Assembly: GCA_009779135.1 (NCBI GenBank)
Contig: WREW01000008.1
Coordinates: 1 to 46,186 of the forward strand
Length of the DNA: 46,186 bases
From: Alphaproteobacteria bacterium
Lineage (GTDB): Bacteria; Pseudomonadota; Alphaproteobacteria; UBA9219
Direction of reading: 5' to 3'
Shown here: in pieces, positions 33,912 to 41,703 of the stretch
How positions within the stretch are numbered: position 1 is the stretch's first letter
Layout: each line of letters opens with the position of its first letter
Program-made: the position numbers and the translations under genes
Notes under the pieces: model-generated
Told to the model about the DNA's origin: nothing
Seen by the model: the letters and a program-made list of their open reading frames with translations, nothing else
Databases searched by the model: none

Positions 33912-35576
33912 CTACGCCCGAATGGTCTGCAGGAAGTGCTCAACGCCTGTGCGCAGTCTGTCCGCATTTTCGGCCAGAGAACCTGACGAGGCCAGAACCT
34001 CTTCAGCCGCAGCGCCGGCCTGGCTTGAGGCGTCGGTCACGGTACCGATATTCACCGAAACGCCCTGCGTTCCTTCAGCTGCCTGCTGGATGTTGCGCGC
34101 GATTTCCTGCGTAGCGGCTGTCTGTTCTTCAACCGCCGCCGCAATGTTAGACGCAACCCCCTGAACCTGCGAGATCATCTCATCAATCGTCTTGATGGCG
34201 GTCACAGCGCTGTCGGTTTCGCTTTGCACAGCGCTGATCTGCGCGCCGATTTCTTCGGTGGCGCGCGCGGTCTGACCGGCAAGGTTCTTCACCTCACCCG
34301 CCACAACGGCAAAGCCCTTGCCCGCATCGCCGGCCCGCGCCGCTTCAATGGTCGCGTTCAGCGCCAGAAGATTGGTCTGCGCCGCAATGGCATTGATGAG
34401 GTTGACCACTTCGCCGATCTTGTTGGTGGCCGCAGCAAGCTTTTGCACAATGTTGTTGGTGCGCGTGCTTTCTTCAGCCGCCCGCCGGATCATGGTCGAG
34501 ACTTCATTGACACGATTGTCGATTTCGCCGATGGAGGCCGAAAGCTCCTCCGTCGCCGAGGCTACGGTTTCAACATTGGTCGAAGCCTGCATAGAAGCCG
34601 CCGCCACATTGGTGGCCTGCATGCTGGTATCCTGAGCGATGCGCGCCATTTCCTTGGCGGTGGACTGCATGTCCCGCGCCTGGCCCGTGACTTCCTGCAC
34701 AATGCCCATAACGGTTTCTTCGAAATTATTGGCCATATCCAGCAGAACCTTGCGCCGATCCGCCGCGGCGCGCTGGTCGGCCTCGGCCTGTTCCTTGCGC
34801 ATGGCTTCCATGCGGATTGCGTTTTCCTTAAAGACCGCCAGGGTATTGGCCATAACACCAACGGCCCCTTTGTTATCTTCATAAGGGATGTGAACGTTCA
34901 AATCGCCATCAGCCAGACCTCTCATCGCTTTGGCCATTGTGGTGATAATATTCTGGATGTTGTGCGCAAGCAGGTAAGAGATGATCATGGCAAGAATGAC
35001 AGCCAGGACGCCTGTAATATTCAACATCGTTTGAATCTTTGCAATGTCCCGCTCCATGGCGTCATCAAGTTCTTTAACCTCGGCGGTCAAATCCTCAAAC
35101 ACTATTTTAATAAGCTCCTGGATGATATTGCCGCGGCGCTCCATTTCCTCCATGATCTCTATAAACTCCGGATCGGCATGCGTCTTGGCAAAGTTTTGCA
35201 ATATCCCGACTTCTTCTTTGAAAGATACAGTGGCCTCGCGTATTTTCGTCATAACCTCTTTATGTTTCGGTGCGTGGAGTTCGTCATGCAGTTTTTGAAC
35301 ATTTTGACTGAAAGCCTCCAATCTCTCAAGAGTGGCATCCATGGTTCCGCCAAGTAGCGCAAAATTATTGGCAAAGACGCGCGCTTCAAGAAAATCCGTT
35401 TCGGCAGATACCAGTTCACTCTGCAGGTTTGAGCGCGTGAAAAGATGATCCTGATCTTCATTCAAATCCCTGAACCCCTTCACAGCAAAAATAATAATGC
35501 CGACAAGTATGAGGATGAACAGCCCGAACCCTATATAAAGCCGCGTGCTGATTTTAGATCTTGCAAGAAGTTTCAT
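33912..35576 (-). CDS. Methyl-accepting chemotaxis protein
   Basis: This is a 554-residue transmembrane chemoreceptor. A first membrane helix at about 13-33 is followed by a helical periplasmic sensor (about 35-185), a second membrane helix (about 186-205), and HAMP (about 206-260, with [14 protein letters not shown]). The cytoplasmic signalling coil follows, whose tip reads [20 protein letters not shown] then [20 protein letters not shown]. No CheR-tethering pentapeptide is seen at the C-terminus. The start at 35576 is preferred to an open extension at 35654 that reads through a small palindrome. It diverges from a response regulator/HPt pair. Confidence 0.93.
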   Translation of the reverse strand: MKLLARSKISTRLYIGFGLFILILVGIIIFAVKGFRDLNEDQDHLFTRSNLQSELVSAETDFLEARVFANNFALLGGTMDATLERLEAFSQNVQKLHDELHAPKHKEVMTKIREATVSFKEEVGILQNFAKTHADPEFIEIMEEMERRGNIIQELIKIVFEDLTAEVKELDDAMERDIAKIQTMLNITGVLAVILAMIISYLLAHNIQNIITTMAKAMRGLADGDLNVHIPYEDNKGAVGVMANTLAVFKENAIRMEAMRKEQAEADQRAAADRRKVLLDMANNFEETVMGIVQEVTGQARDMQSTAKEMARIAQDTSMQATNVAAASMQASTNVETVASATEELSASIGEIDNRVNEVSTMIRRAAEESTRTNNIVQKLAAATNKIGEVVNLINAIAAQTNLLALNATIEAARAGDAGKGFAVVAGEVKNLAGQTARATEEIGAQISAVQSETDSAVTAIKTIDEMISQVQGVASNIAAAVEEQTAATQEIARNIQQAAEGTQGVSVNIGTVTDASSQAGAAAEEVLASSGSLAENADRLRTGVEHFLQTIRA

Positions 35577-35605
35577 GATACTTAATCCCTTTTGCTTGAA
35601 GGTCA

Positions 35606-35624
35606 TCCCGACAGGACATCGGGA
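35606..35624. repeat. Small TCCCGA/TCGGGA palindrome
   Basis: A six-base stem (TCCCGA with TCGGGA) around CAGGACA lies just upstream of the chemoreceptor start. The GTCATCCCG word is shared with a type of palindrome common in proteobacterial intergenic DNA. There is no T-run; this is probably a fragment of a dispersed repeat. Confidence 0.5.
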
Positions 35625-35693
35625 CAAAGGAAGGAGCGAATCTCTTATAGCCATGACGCCCTATTATAGTAAACATTTTCTTAAAACCTGTCC

Positions 35694-35758
35694 TCCCCCC
35701 CCCTCTTGTCATCCTCGGGGCTTGCGAAGCAAGAACACGGGGATGACAAGAGGGGGGA
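35694..35758. repeat. Large perfect-arm palindrome between divergent genes
   Basis: The arms CCCCCCTCTTGTCATCC and GGATGACAAGAGGGGGG are exact inverses. Between them lies a second hairpin, CTTGC-GA-AGCAAG. It lies between the divergent chemoreceptor and response-regulator genes, so it is not a terminator of either. The ATCCTCGGGGCTTG core resembles a widely dispersed proteobacterial repeat; an operator or cruciform role is possible. Confidence 0.8.
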
Positions 35759-35828
35759 TATTAAGCAGGTTACCTGCGCAGGTGCGGGTTTGACTCTTTA
35801 TTAAGCCTGTACCCCTAGGATTCTTGCC

Positions 35829-36317
35829 ATGACCCCCCATATCAACCAGCAAGTCCTTGATAAAATACCGGCTCTGGCGGCCAGGTTTCGCCTTGCTCTG
35901 GCTGCGCGGCCAGGGCGGGACAGGCCGCGCATTCTGATTGTCGAGGATCAGCTTTTTTCCCGCCGCCTTCTTCAGGGGCTTTTGCAAAACGACTTTGTCG
36001 TTGATATTGCCGTCGCCGCGAAAGATGCCATGCACTCTTATTTCGAAAATGCGCCTGACATTGCCTTTGTGGATATTGAGCTTACGGATGACAGCGGCCA
36101 TACGCTTGCGCAATTTATGAAGGCCATCGACAAGGACGCTTTTATCGTGATGGTCACGGCCAACCATGCCATCGAGGATGTCGCGCTGGCCAAAAGCAAC
36201 CAGGTTGACGGCTTTATCGCCAAGCCTTATAACAAGGCCGCGATTTACGGCAGTATCGGGACATATTACGAACGCCACCCCGAAAGGCGTCCCCATGAGC
36301 GAATCTGTCAATCTTGA
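35829..36317 (+). CDS. Stand-alone response regulator receiver protein
   Basis: This is a 162-residue protein. A ~33-residue helical N-terminus precedes a REC domain with ILIVEDQ (acidic pocket), AFVDIELTDDSG (phospho-acceptor Asp at about 78), VTANH (Thr) and FIAKPYNK (Lys). No output domain follows, so it signals by protein contact, as CheY or a phosphorelay intermediate. TAGGA precedes the ATG. It overlaps the HPt gene by 23 bases, which suggests phosphotransfer between the two. Confidence 0.9.
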   Translation: MTPHINQQVLDKIPALAARFRLALAARPGRDRPRILIVEDQLFSRRLLQGLLQNDFVVDIAVAAKDAMHSYFENAPDIAFVDIELTDDSGHTLAQFMKAIDKDAFIVMVTANHAIEDVALAKSNQVDGFIAKPYNKAAIYGSIGTYYERHPERRPHERICQS

Positions 36318-36633
36318 CAATCTGCGCGCGATGACCGGCGGTGATAAAGCGGTCGAATATGAGCTTTTTACGATTTTCCTCGAATCGTCTGAAGAGTTGC
36401 TGTCCCAGCTTCAAGAGGCTCTTGCGCGGGGGGATCAGGAGCTTTGGCGCCGCAGCGCCCACGCCTTTAAAGGCACCGCGCTTAATCTCGGCGCGCCGGA
36501 ACTTGCCCACCTGGCCGCCACAGCCCAAAGCGCCCCGCAAGAAGAAAAGCAAAGGATTTTTGGGGAGATCCAAAAAGAATACGCGCGGGTTAAGGGGGTT
36601 ATTTTTCCTCAATCGTCTGCTCGCCGCGTTTAG
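36295..36633 (+). CDS. HPt domain phosphotransfer protein
   Basis: This is a 112-residue single-domain histidine phosphotransfer protein. The four-helix pattern carries the phospho-accepting His in RRSAHAFKGTALNLGAPELA (His at about 64), followed by the usual Gly and Leu positions. Such proteins shuttle phosphate between receiver domains. The start at 36295 follows AAAGG and overlaps the response regulator's end; its own end overlaps convergent thyX-like DNA by 35 bases. The histidine kinase is not in the window. Confidence 0.9.
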   Translation: MSESVNLDNLRAMTGGDKAVEYELFTIFLESSEELLSQLQEALARGDQELWRRSAHAFKGTALNLGAPELAHLAATAQSAPQEEKQRIFGEIQKEYARVKGVIFPQSSARRV

Positions 36634-37981
36634 CAGTCCAGTCTTGTTCATCCACATCGCCGTAGAGGGCGATTTGGGGGATGTCGTCGGCCAAAACCTG
36701 CAGCATCTCGTGCGCCACACGCCGCAGGGAGCCGTGGACGGTTTTGCCCGAGCGCAGCTCAGCCACATAAACCGCCTCGGGCAAGGAATAAGACGCATGC
36801 ACAAGCACGCGCGTTCCCATGGGGTAGAAATATTGCTTATCATAGATGCTGGCGTGAGCGATCGCCTCAATGGCCGCAAACTGCTCCGCAATAGAAGTGT
36901 TGAGATGGACATAATCTTCCGCGCTGAGAAGCGCCGCGAGCTTTTCCTGATACCAGGGTTCAAGCCCATAGCGGCCATCCACAAGTGGAATCTGGCACAC
37001 GCCGTTGCGGTGGCGCTGGATATCCCGAAAGCTTCCGAAATCAAGAAGGAAGAGAAAATTATATTTGCCGTAGGATTCAAGCCGCCAAGGCAACGCCGCC
37101 GCAGGCGGACGCTGGGCCAGAAGATTGGTTTCCTGATCCCGCAGCCCTTCAAGATCCAAAGCCTGCCGCCGCGTCACGATCCGTCCTTCAAGGAGGCTTT
37201 GCTTTTCCTCATCCGTCAGCTGAAAGCGCCGCTGAATATCGGCGGCTGTTTGATAGTGCGTCCGCGCCGCATTATCCTGCGCAAACTCATCGCGCGGATT
37301 GACCTGTTCAAGCGCCATGTCCTCGGCCAGAAAGCTGTGCGGGTAGCGTTTATTAAGAAGACTAAAAAGGCTTTGCGCAACGTCCCTTACCTCTTCCAAA
37401 GGATGGTATTTCAAGCGCCGCAGATGTTCGCGCGCGTTGCGTAAAGAAGTGCTCCAGCTTAAAAGCGTGGTTGTGCCTACGGGCAAAAGCCCGCGTGCTA
37501 TATCAAAAGCGCGCGCTTTAATCGTGTTGTCCCAGACTTTCTCTGTTTTATACAAAGCGGGATCATAGGGGTTCTGCGCCGCCAGCGCTTCTTTCAGTTT
37601 TTCAAGCGTGTCCTGATAAATCTGCCGCCAGCGTTCCTGAATATGCGCGCCTTCGTCGGTTTTGGTGGGATCCTTGATGGCCTGCTGGCTGTAATCAAGA
37701 TAACGGGTCGAGGCCTCCTGCCCGTTATAGAGGGGGTGATCCTGCACCGCCTTGGCCACCAGCATTGAGACCTGCTCAATAAAACACACGGTCTGGCCGC
37801 AATCGCCTATTGAGGCATGGCCATAGCCGACATAATACTGCCCCATAAACTTGCCGCTTCCGGCTTTTTTCAATGTTTCGAGATGTTTGACAACACTCGC
37901 CGGACTGCGAGAATAAAGAGCCTGGAGCATGGCCGTATCTTCGGGATGGCGGTCATCAACAATGAAAACCTCATGCGGCAT
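36599..37981 (-). CDS. Double-length ThyX-like (FAD-dependent thymidylate synthase family) protein
   Basis: ThyX makes dTMP with FAD. This protein has 460 residues, about twice the normal length, and contains two ThyX-like halves. The first half has GYGHASIGDCG at about 53-62 and NGQEASTRYLDYS at 86-98 but lacks the RHR. The second has QRHRNGVCQIPLVDGRYG at 322-339, with RHR but without the Ser expected three residues on, and with no NExSxRY match. The canonical RHRxxSxNExSxRY motif is thus split between the halves. It may be an active variant with composite sites or a divergent relative with another role. I leave the symbol empty for that reason. Confidence 0.8.
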   Translation of the reverse strand: MPHEVFIVDDRHPEDTAMLQALYSRSPASVVKHLETLKKAGSGKFMGQYYVGYGHASIGDCGQTVCFIEQVSMLVAKAVQDHPLYNGQEASTRYLDYSQQAIKDPTKTDEGAHIQERWRQIYQDTLEKLKEALAAQNPYDPALYKTEKVWDNTIKARAFDIARGLLPVGTTTLLSWSTSLRNAREHLRRLKYHPLEEVRDVAQSLFSLLNKRYPHSFLAEDMALEQVNPRDEFAQDNAARTHYQTAADIQRRFQLTDEEKQSLLEGRIVTRRQALDLEGLRDQETNLLAQRPPAAALPWRLESYGKYNFLFLLDFGSFRDIQRHRNGVCQIPLVDGRYGLEPWYQEKLAALLSAEDYVHLNTSIAEQFAAIEAIAHASIYDKQYFYPMGTRVLVHASYSLPEAVYVAELRSGKTVHGSLRRVAHEMLQVLADDIPQIALYGDVDEQDWTAKRGEQTIEEK

Positions 37982-38081
37982 AGTCTTCTCCTGCTGGAAT
38001 CATGAGCGATTCTCTTAGCTTGGCATGTTTTCACAAAATAAACACCGAAAAACAATGAATCCTTTATTAAGTCATTTTTTG

Positions 38082-38090
38082 TGCTAGAAT
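38082..38090 (+). promoter_or_regulatory. Extended -10 promoter element of the tmRNA gene
   Basis: TGCTAGAAT is an extended -10 (TGn plus TAGAAT, one mismatch to TATAAT). It lies six or so bases before the first structured tmRNA bases. No good -35 is seen at the usual spacing, consistent with the extended -10 type. Confidence 0.55.
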
Positions 38091-38093
38091 AAT

Positions 38094-38399
38094 GCCGCTC
38101 GCCCTTCAAAAGGCGGGCTATGATGATAAACGCTTTGTGGCATAAACGCTGCGGACCCGGGGGCGGTACCCGGCGCCTCCACCATTTTCACTTACGGGGG
38201 CGAAATAGGATCGACGCGCGCAGTAAAGACAGAGTTTTCATCCGGCATGATTCCGCCGTTATCGGGTCATTTGATAAATGCCAACGACAATGTTGACATG
38301 AGCCGAGTCGCGATCGCCGCCTAATCTTCGCTTTGCGAAGCTAGGGCATGATAGCACTCAGCGCGGCTCGGGAGGCCGCCGGGCAACAGAAGGCCTCCC
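38094..38399 (+). ncRNA. ssrA: tmRNA, circularly permuted two-piece form
   Basis: tmRNA rescues stalled ribosomes and tags the nascent chain. Here the acceptor half comes first: a T-arm region (GGACCCGGGGGCGGTACCCG) ends in GCGCCTCCACCA at 38184. After an 11-base spacer the native 5' end GGGGGCG begins at 38196 and continues GAAATAGGATCGACG. GGGGGCG pairs with CGCCTCC over seven pairs with a G-U at the third pair, the alanine identity element. The coding half holds the tag frame at 38280-38324, a CTTCGC/GCGAAG hairpin and a final GGGAGGCC/GGCCTCCC stem. This permutation is typical of alphaproteobacteria. The exact ends are estimates. Confidence 0.95.
38280..38324 (+). other. tmRNA proteolysis-tag reading frame
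   Basis: Starting at the resume codon GCC, the frame reads ANDNVDMSRVAIAA and stops at TAA. The ANDN start and the AA end fit SspB/ClpX recognition. The resume codon choice is inferred from the AND(E/N) pattern of known tags. The stop is followed directly by a perfect six-base hairpin. Confidence 0.88.
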
Positions 38400-38431
38400 A
38401 CTTTTGGCAACGGCTTAGAGTAAAGATTATC

Positions 38432-38905
38432 ATGTCAACAGACCATATACGCTACGACACGCTTATCGAAACCGCCCTGCGCGAGGTTGTGCATCAAGCC
38501 ATGGCCAAGGTCGTGCAAAATGGTCTTCCTGGCGATCATCATTTTTATATCTCGTTTCTGACTCGCTTTCCGAATGTGGAAATCCCCGATTATCTGCGGG
38601 AGAAATATCCCGATGAAATGACAATCGTTCTGCAACATCAGTTTTTCGGTCTGACGGTGAATGATGTGGGTTTCAGCGTGATGCTGAGTTTCAACAATGT
38701 GCGGGAGCGTCTTGTGGTTCCCTTTGCCGCCATCACGACTTTTGCGGATCCTTCGGTTAATTTCGCTTTGCAGTTCCAAAATATCCCCTCCGCCGCCGCG
38801 CCTGGTGAGGATGAGACCGATCCTAGTCCGGACGGCACATCAGCGGACGGCGGCGTGGAAAAGCGTGGGGAAGTGATAAGTCTGGATAAGTTCAGGAAGA
38901 AGTAA
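38432..38905 (+). CDS. sspB: SspB, ClpXP adaptor for ssrA-tagged proteins (alpha type)
   Basis: SspB binds the ssrA tag and hands tagged proteins to ClpXP. The 157-residue product is of the alphaproteobacterial type. RYDTLIETALREVVHQAMA and GLPGDHHFYISFLTRFPNVE lie in the N-terminal half, FNNVRERLVVPFAAITTFAD closes the substrate-binding domain, and an acidic flexible linker leads to a C-terminal XB-like peptide EVISLDKFRKK that contacts ClpX. It starts 33 bases after the last tmRNA stem. The start at 38432 is preferred to an ATG at 38348 that lies inside the tmRNA. Confidence 0.94.
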   Translation: MSTDHIRYDTLIETALREVVHQAMAKVVQNGLPGDHHFYISFLTRFPNVEIPDYLREKYPDEMTIVLQHQFFGLTVNDVGFSVMLSFNNVRERLVVPFAAITTFADPSVNFALQFQNIPSAAAPGEDETDPSPDGTSADGGVEKRGEVISLDKFRKK

Positions 38906-38944
38906 TCCCCCACCCCAACCCTCCCCCACGAGGGGGGAGGGCTA
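38906..38944. repeat. Repeat C, copy directly after the sspB stop
   Basis: These 39 bases (TCCCCCACCCCAACC, then CTCCCCCACGAGGGGGGAGG, then GCTA) form a strong hairpin CCTCCCCC/GGGGGGAGG. They begin at the base after the sspB stop. An almost identical copy begins two bases after the stop of the DUF1566 gene ending at 43074, in the same orientation relative to the gene. It could act as a 3' stabiliser or terminator even without a T-run. Confidence 0.85.
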
Positions 38945-39070
38945 AGCGAAATCAACGTCTTACGCCTGTTTTATTCTTTTTTGCAAGAAAGGCTTTCCTC
39001 TAAGCCTTTGATCGTGCTATCAAGCACGAACCCGATTCGCCTTTGGAGCGAAAACTCTTACCATTCCCGA

Positions 39071-39076
39071 AGGAGG
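39071..39076 (+). promoter_or_regulatory. Ribosome-binding site deciding the GTG start of rpsU
   Basis: A perfect AGGAGG lies eight bases before GTG at 39085. This supports GTG as the start of S21 rather than the upstream in-frame ATG at 39043. Confidence 0.85.
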
Positions 39077-39084
39077 GATGCTGC

Positions 39085-39288
39085 GTGCAGGTTCTTGTCC
39101 GTGATAACAATGTCGATCAAGCTTTGCGTGTTTTGAAAAAGAAGCTTCAACGTGAAGGCGTATTTCGTGAAATGAAACTCCGCCGCAATTATGAAAAGCC
39201 TTCTGAAAAACGCGCGCGCGAACAAGCCGAAGCTGTGCGTCGTGCCCGCAAGGTCGAGCGCAAGCGCAAAGAACGCGAAGGATTCTAA
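39085..39288 (+). CDS. rpsU: Ribosomal protein bS21
   Basis: bS21 is a small-subunit protein that helps initiation. The 67-residue product reads [20 protein letters not shown] from a GTG start, then [20 protein letters not shown] and a basic helical tail ending EREGF. This is the alphaproteobacterial form. A perfect AGGAGG supports the GTG start. It stands alone, about 180 bases after sspB, and overlaps the convergent MurF-like gene by four bases. Confidence 0.95.
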   Translation: MQVLVRDNNVDQALRVLKKKLQREGVFREMKLRRNYEKPSEKRAREQAEAVRRARKVERKRKEREGF

Positions 39289-40880
39289 AGCGCAAGTTTC
39301 CGCTCGTATAAATCGGGAAGATCATTCTCAAGCAAAATAACGTCATGGGGTCTGGCATGGGTTTTCAGCCATGCAAGCGCTTGTTCCATGCCTTCAAGAC
39401 CCAGCCATGTGGCGCTGCTGTGCGACTGCCGGAAACCTTCTTCAAAAGACGGGATGCGTGAAGGCCTGATGGCGATCACAAGATCCGCGCTGAGCGCCGC
39501 GCAACGTCCCAGTTCCTTGTGCGTTTGCTCATGCAAAGCGCCCTGCTCCACAAGCCCGGGCGTGATGATGATGCGCCGCCCATCCTCATGGGACAAAAGA
39601 GTCAAAAGCCCAAGGGCGGCGGCAAATCCCACAGGGTTGGCGTTGTAGGCATCATCAATAAGCGTGATGTGATTAGCCTGGCGCTTAACCTCAAGACGGT
39701 GGTTGATCTGCGGGATAAGCGCTAAAGCGGCTATAATGCGCTCTGTCTGCAGGCCAAGCCTGCGCGCGGCGGCAAAAGCAAGCGTGATATTGCCGACCTG
39801 CTGCATGCCGTAGAGAGGAACATGCAAAAGAAAAGTCTCGCTGCCCTGGCTTAAAGTGACGGCAAGGCCTTTGGCGGTCTGCTCGCCATGTTCGATAATC
39901 ACGTCAGCCTGCGCGCTATGCCCGCAAACCGTAAAACGCTCGCGCCGGCTTGCGACAAAATCCCGCGCATAATCCTGATTGAGAACGCTTTCGTGAATAA
40001 TCATATGACCGTCTTCATGCGCGAGCACTTCACAGGCCAGTTCGAACTTGGCGCGCGCAACGGTTTGAAGATCCTTAAACCGCTCATAATGCGCCGGCCC
40101 AAGGGCGGTAATCAGGCCAAGTCTGGGCGGCGTTAAATCACAAAGCCTTGTGATCGAGCCGGGTTTATAAGCCCCCATCTCGACAACAAAATAGCGGCAT
40201 TGCGCGGGGAGTTTTTCGCGCACCATGCGGGCGATTCCCATCAGCGTGTTGACGCTGCCCGGGGTAAAATAAGCCTCCGCGTTCATGGTGAGGACGTGCC
40301 CGAGAATATGCTTGAGCGATGTTTTGCCAAAAGAGCCCGTGACGCCGATAATCAAAGGATCAATCTTCTGAAGCCGCGCGCGCGCTTGCTCGACAAAGCC
40401 GCTTTGAATGCGGCGCTCCCAAGGGCTTAGAATCTGATCCGCAAGCACCAAAAGCAAAGGCAGAGCCTGCACCAAAAGAATCCAAAGCCAAAGCGCGCTG
40501 TGCCAGAGAACAAGGCCGCCCGCAACAACGCTTAAAAGCAAAGACACGCTCCAAAGGCGCTTGGCGCGCATGGTCATGACCAGCGGCTTTTTGGCTTTTT
40601 TCTGCGGATTGTTTTCGCAAAGGCCATAAGCGAGAAAAAGAGCGCCCGTCAGCAGATCAAGAAAAGATCGCGGCTCAACCCCTACAAAAGCAAGGCCCCA
40701 CAAGACCAGCAAAGTCAGGGAAACGCGCCGATCAAAGCTCCGCGTGCGCCAAAGCCAGAGAATAAAATGCGCGCCTTCATAATCATCCTGCTGGTAAAAG
40801 TGAAGATAGCTCTTCACCCGCCGCGCGGCGAAAAACAAAAATGCGGCCAACAGAAAAGAAGAGCCAAGCCAGGCGCTCAT
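39285..40880 (-). CDS. Membrane-anchored MurF-type Mur ligase
   Basis: This is a 531-residue protein. The first ~150 residues hold about five hydrophobic spans (near 4-18, 53-68, 72-88, 110-126 and 128-148). They are followed by a complete Mur ligase: ATP loop [15 protein letters not shown] from 179, then [41 protein letters not shown] and [12 protein letters not shown], the last typical of MurF. MurF adds D-Ala-D-Ala to UDP-MurNAc-tripeptide, but ordinary MurF is soluble and lies in the dcw cluster. With a hydrolase coupled by a four-base overlap and a Ddl-like ligase next door, a dedicated wall-peptide or alternative ligation role seems likely (inference). Confidence 0.85.
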   Translation of the reverse strand: MSAWLGSSFLLAAFLFFAARRVKSYLHFYQQDDYEGAHFILWLWRTRSFDRRVSLTLLVLWGLAFVGVEPRSFLDLLTGALFLAYGLCENNPQKKAKKPLVMTMRAKRLWSVSLLLSVVAGGLVLWHSALWLWILLVQALPLLLVLADQILSPWERRIQSGFVEQARARLQKIDPLIIGVTGSFGKTSLKHILGHVLTMNAEAYFTPGSVNTLMGIARMVREKLPAQCRYFVVEMGAYKPGSITRLCDLTPPRLGLITALGPAHYERFKDLQTVARAKFELACEVLAHEDGHMIIHESVLNQDYARDFVASRRERFTVCGHSAQADVIIEHGEQTAKGLAVTLSQGSETFLLHVPLYGMQQVGNITLAFAAARRLGLQTERIIAALALIPQINHRLEVKRQANHITLIDDAYNANPVGFAAALGLLTLLSHEDGRRIIITPGLVEQGALHEQTHKELGRCAALSADLVIAIRPSRIPSFEEGFRQSHSSATWLGLEGMEQALAWLKTHARPHDVILLENDLPDLYERKLAL

Positions 40881-41632
40881 AAACGATCCATAAATTGCTT
40901 GAGGTTCTTGATGACAAGATGCCGTCCCTGATTCAGGATGCTATAGTGGTCGAACCCGTCCAAAAGCACAAGGGATGAATCTTTGATAAGGCGATGAAGT
41001 TTTTCCCCTATAACGGGCGGAGTCTCCTGATCCTGACGGCCATAAATCAAAAGAACCGGCGCGGTGATGGCTCTGGCCTCTTGGGCGAGATTTTCATTGA
41101 CGACACGCACAAAGATGCCCCGCAAAGCTCCGGCGTTTTTGTAATCTGCGCTTCCGAGCCTGTCTTTTATCCCTTCAAAAAAAGGCCATGAACCGGCCAG
41201 AAAGCGCGCGGCTTTAAAGGCCTTGATTTTGGTTTTGACCCGTAAAGCCTCCCAAAGCCCGCGCGGTCTGGGCAGGCCCGCACCGGCAATCAGGCACATT
41301 GCGGCCAGTATTTCCGGATGATGCGCGGCCAGTTGCAAGCCTACACGCCCGCCGAAGGAATGCCCGACCCATATAATCTTGCGATCCGGCGCAAGCGCGC
41401 TGATTTTTTCAAAGACCGCGCGCGCATAGTCTTTGGTTCCCCAATCCCAAGGCGGCGGCGCTGAGCGTCCAAACCCGGGAAAATCCAAAAGAATATGCGC
41501 ATGATGCGGCAAAGCGGCGCAAAGCTTTGCAAAAGCCGCGCTGCTCTGGCCCCAGCCATGGCCCCAGACAAAAACATGCGCGGCTGTCTGCAGAGGCTGC
41601 CCGCATTGCGTATGATAAAAATCTTCGGCCAC
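40877..41632 (-). CDS. Alpha/beta hydrolase in the MurF/Ddl-like cluster
   Basis: This is a ~251-residue alpha/beta hydrolase. The oxyanion HGWGQ block is near the N-terminus, the nucleophile elbow is VGHSFGGR, the acid is in YGRQDQETPP, and the catalytic His is in DGFDHYSIL. A GTG at 41632 (AAAGG upstream) gives a normal N-terminus. An ATG at 41692 would add 20 atypical residues and leave 11 bases to divergent ddl, covering its likely promoter. It overlaps the MurF-like gene by four bases. The substrate is unknown; a peptide or ester of the wall-like product is a guess. Confidence 0.85.
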   Translation of the reverse strand: MAEDFYHTQCGQPLQTAAHVFVWGHGWGQSSAAFAKLCAALPHHAHILLDFPGFGRSAPPPWDWGTKDYARAVFEKISALAPDRKIIWVGHSFGGRVGLQLAAHHPEILAAMCLIAGAGLPRPRGLWEALRVKTKIKAFKAARFLAGSWPFFEGIKDRLGSADYKNAGALRGIFVRVVNENLAQEARAITAPVLLIYGRQDQETPPVIGEKLHRLIKDSSLVLLDGFDHYSILNQGRHLVIKNLKQFMDRL

Positions 41633-41703
41633 GGCCTTTACCTTTTGAAAAAAAGCGTGTTTGATGCTACCCTTAAAACCCTGAAAATACAAAAAGGAAA
41701 ATC

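Noticed and set aside
34224-35357. A 377-residue open frame on the plus strand
   Set aside because: It lies wholly antisense to the chemoreceptor, is Arg/His/Gly-rich with no recognisable domain, and has no ribosome-binding site; it is a shadow frame.
36341-37444. A 367-residue open frame on the plus strand
   Set aside because: It is antisense to the ThyX-like gene and overlaps the HPt gene; its Arg/Pro-rich composition is typical of shadow frames.
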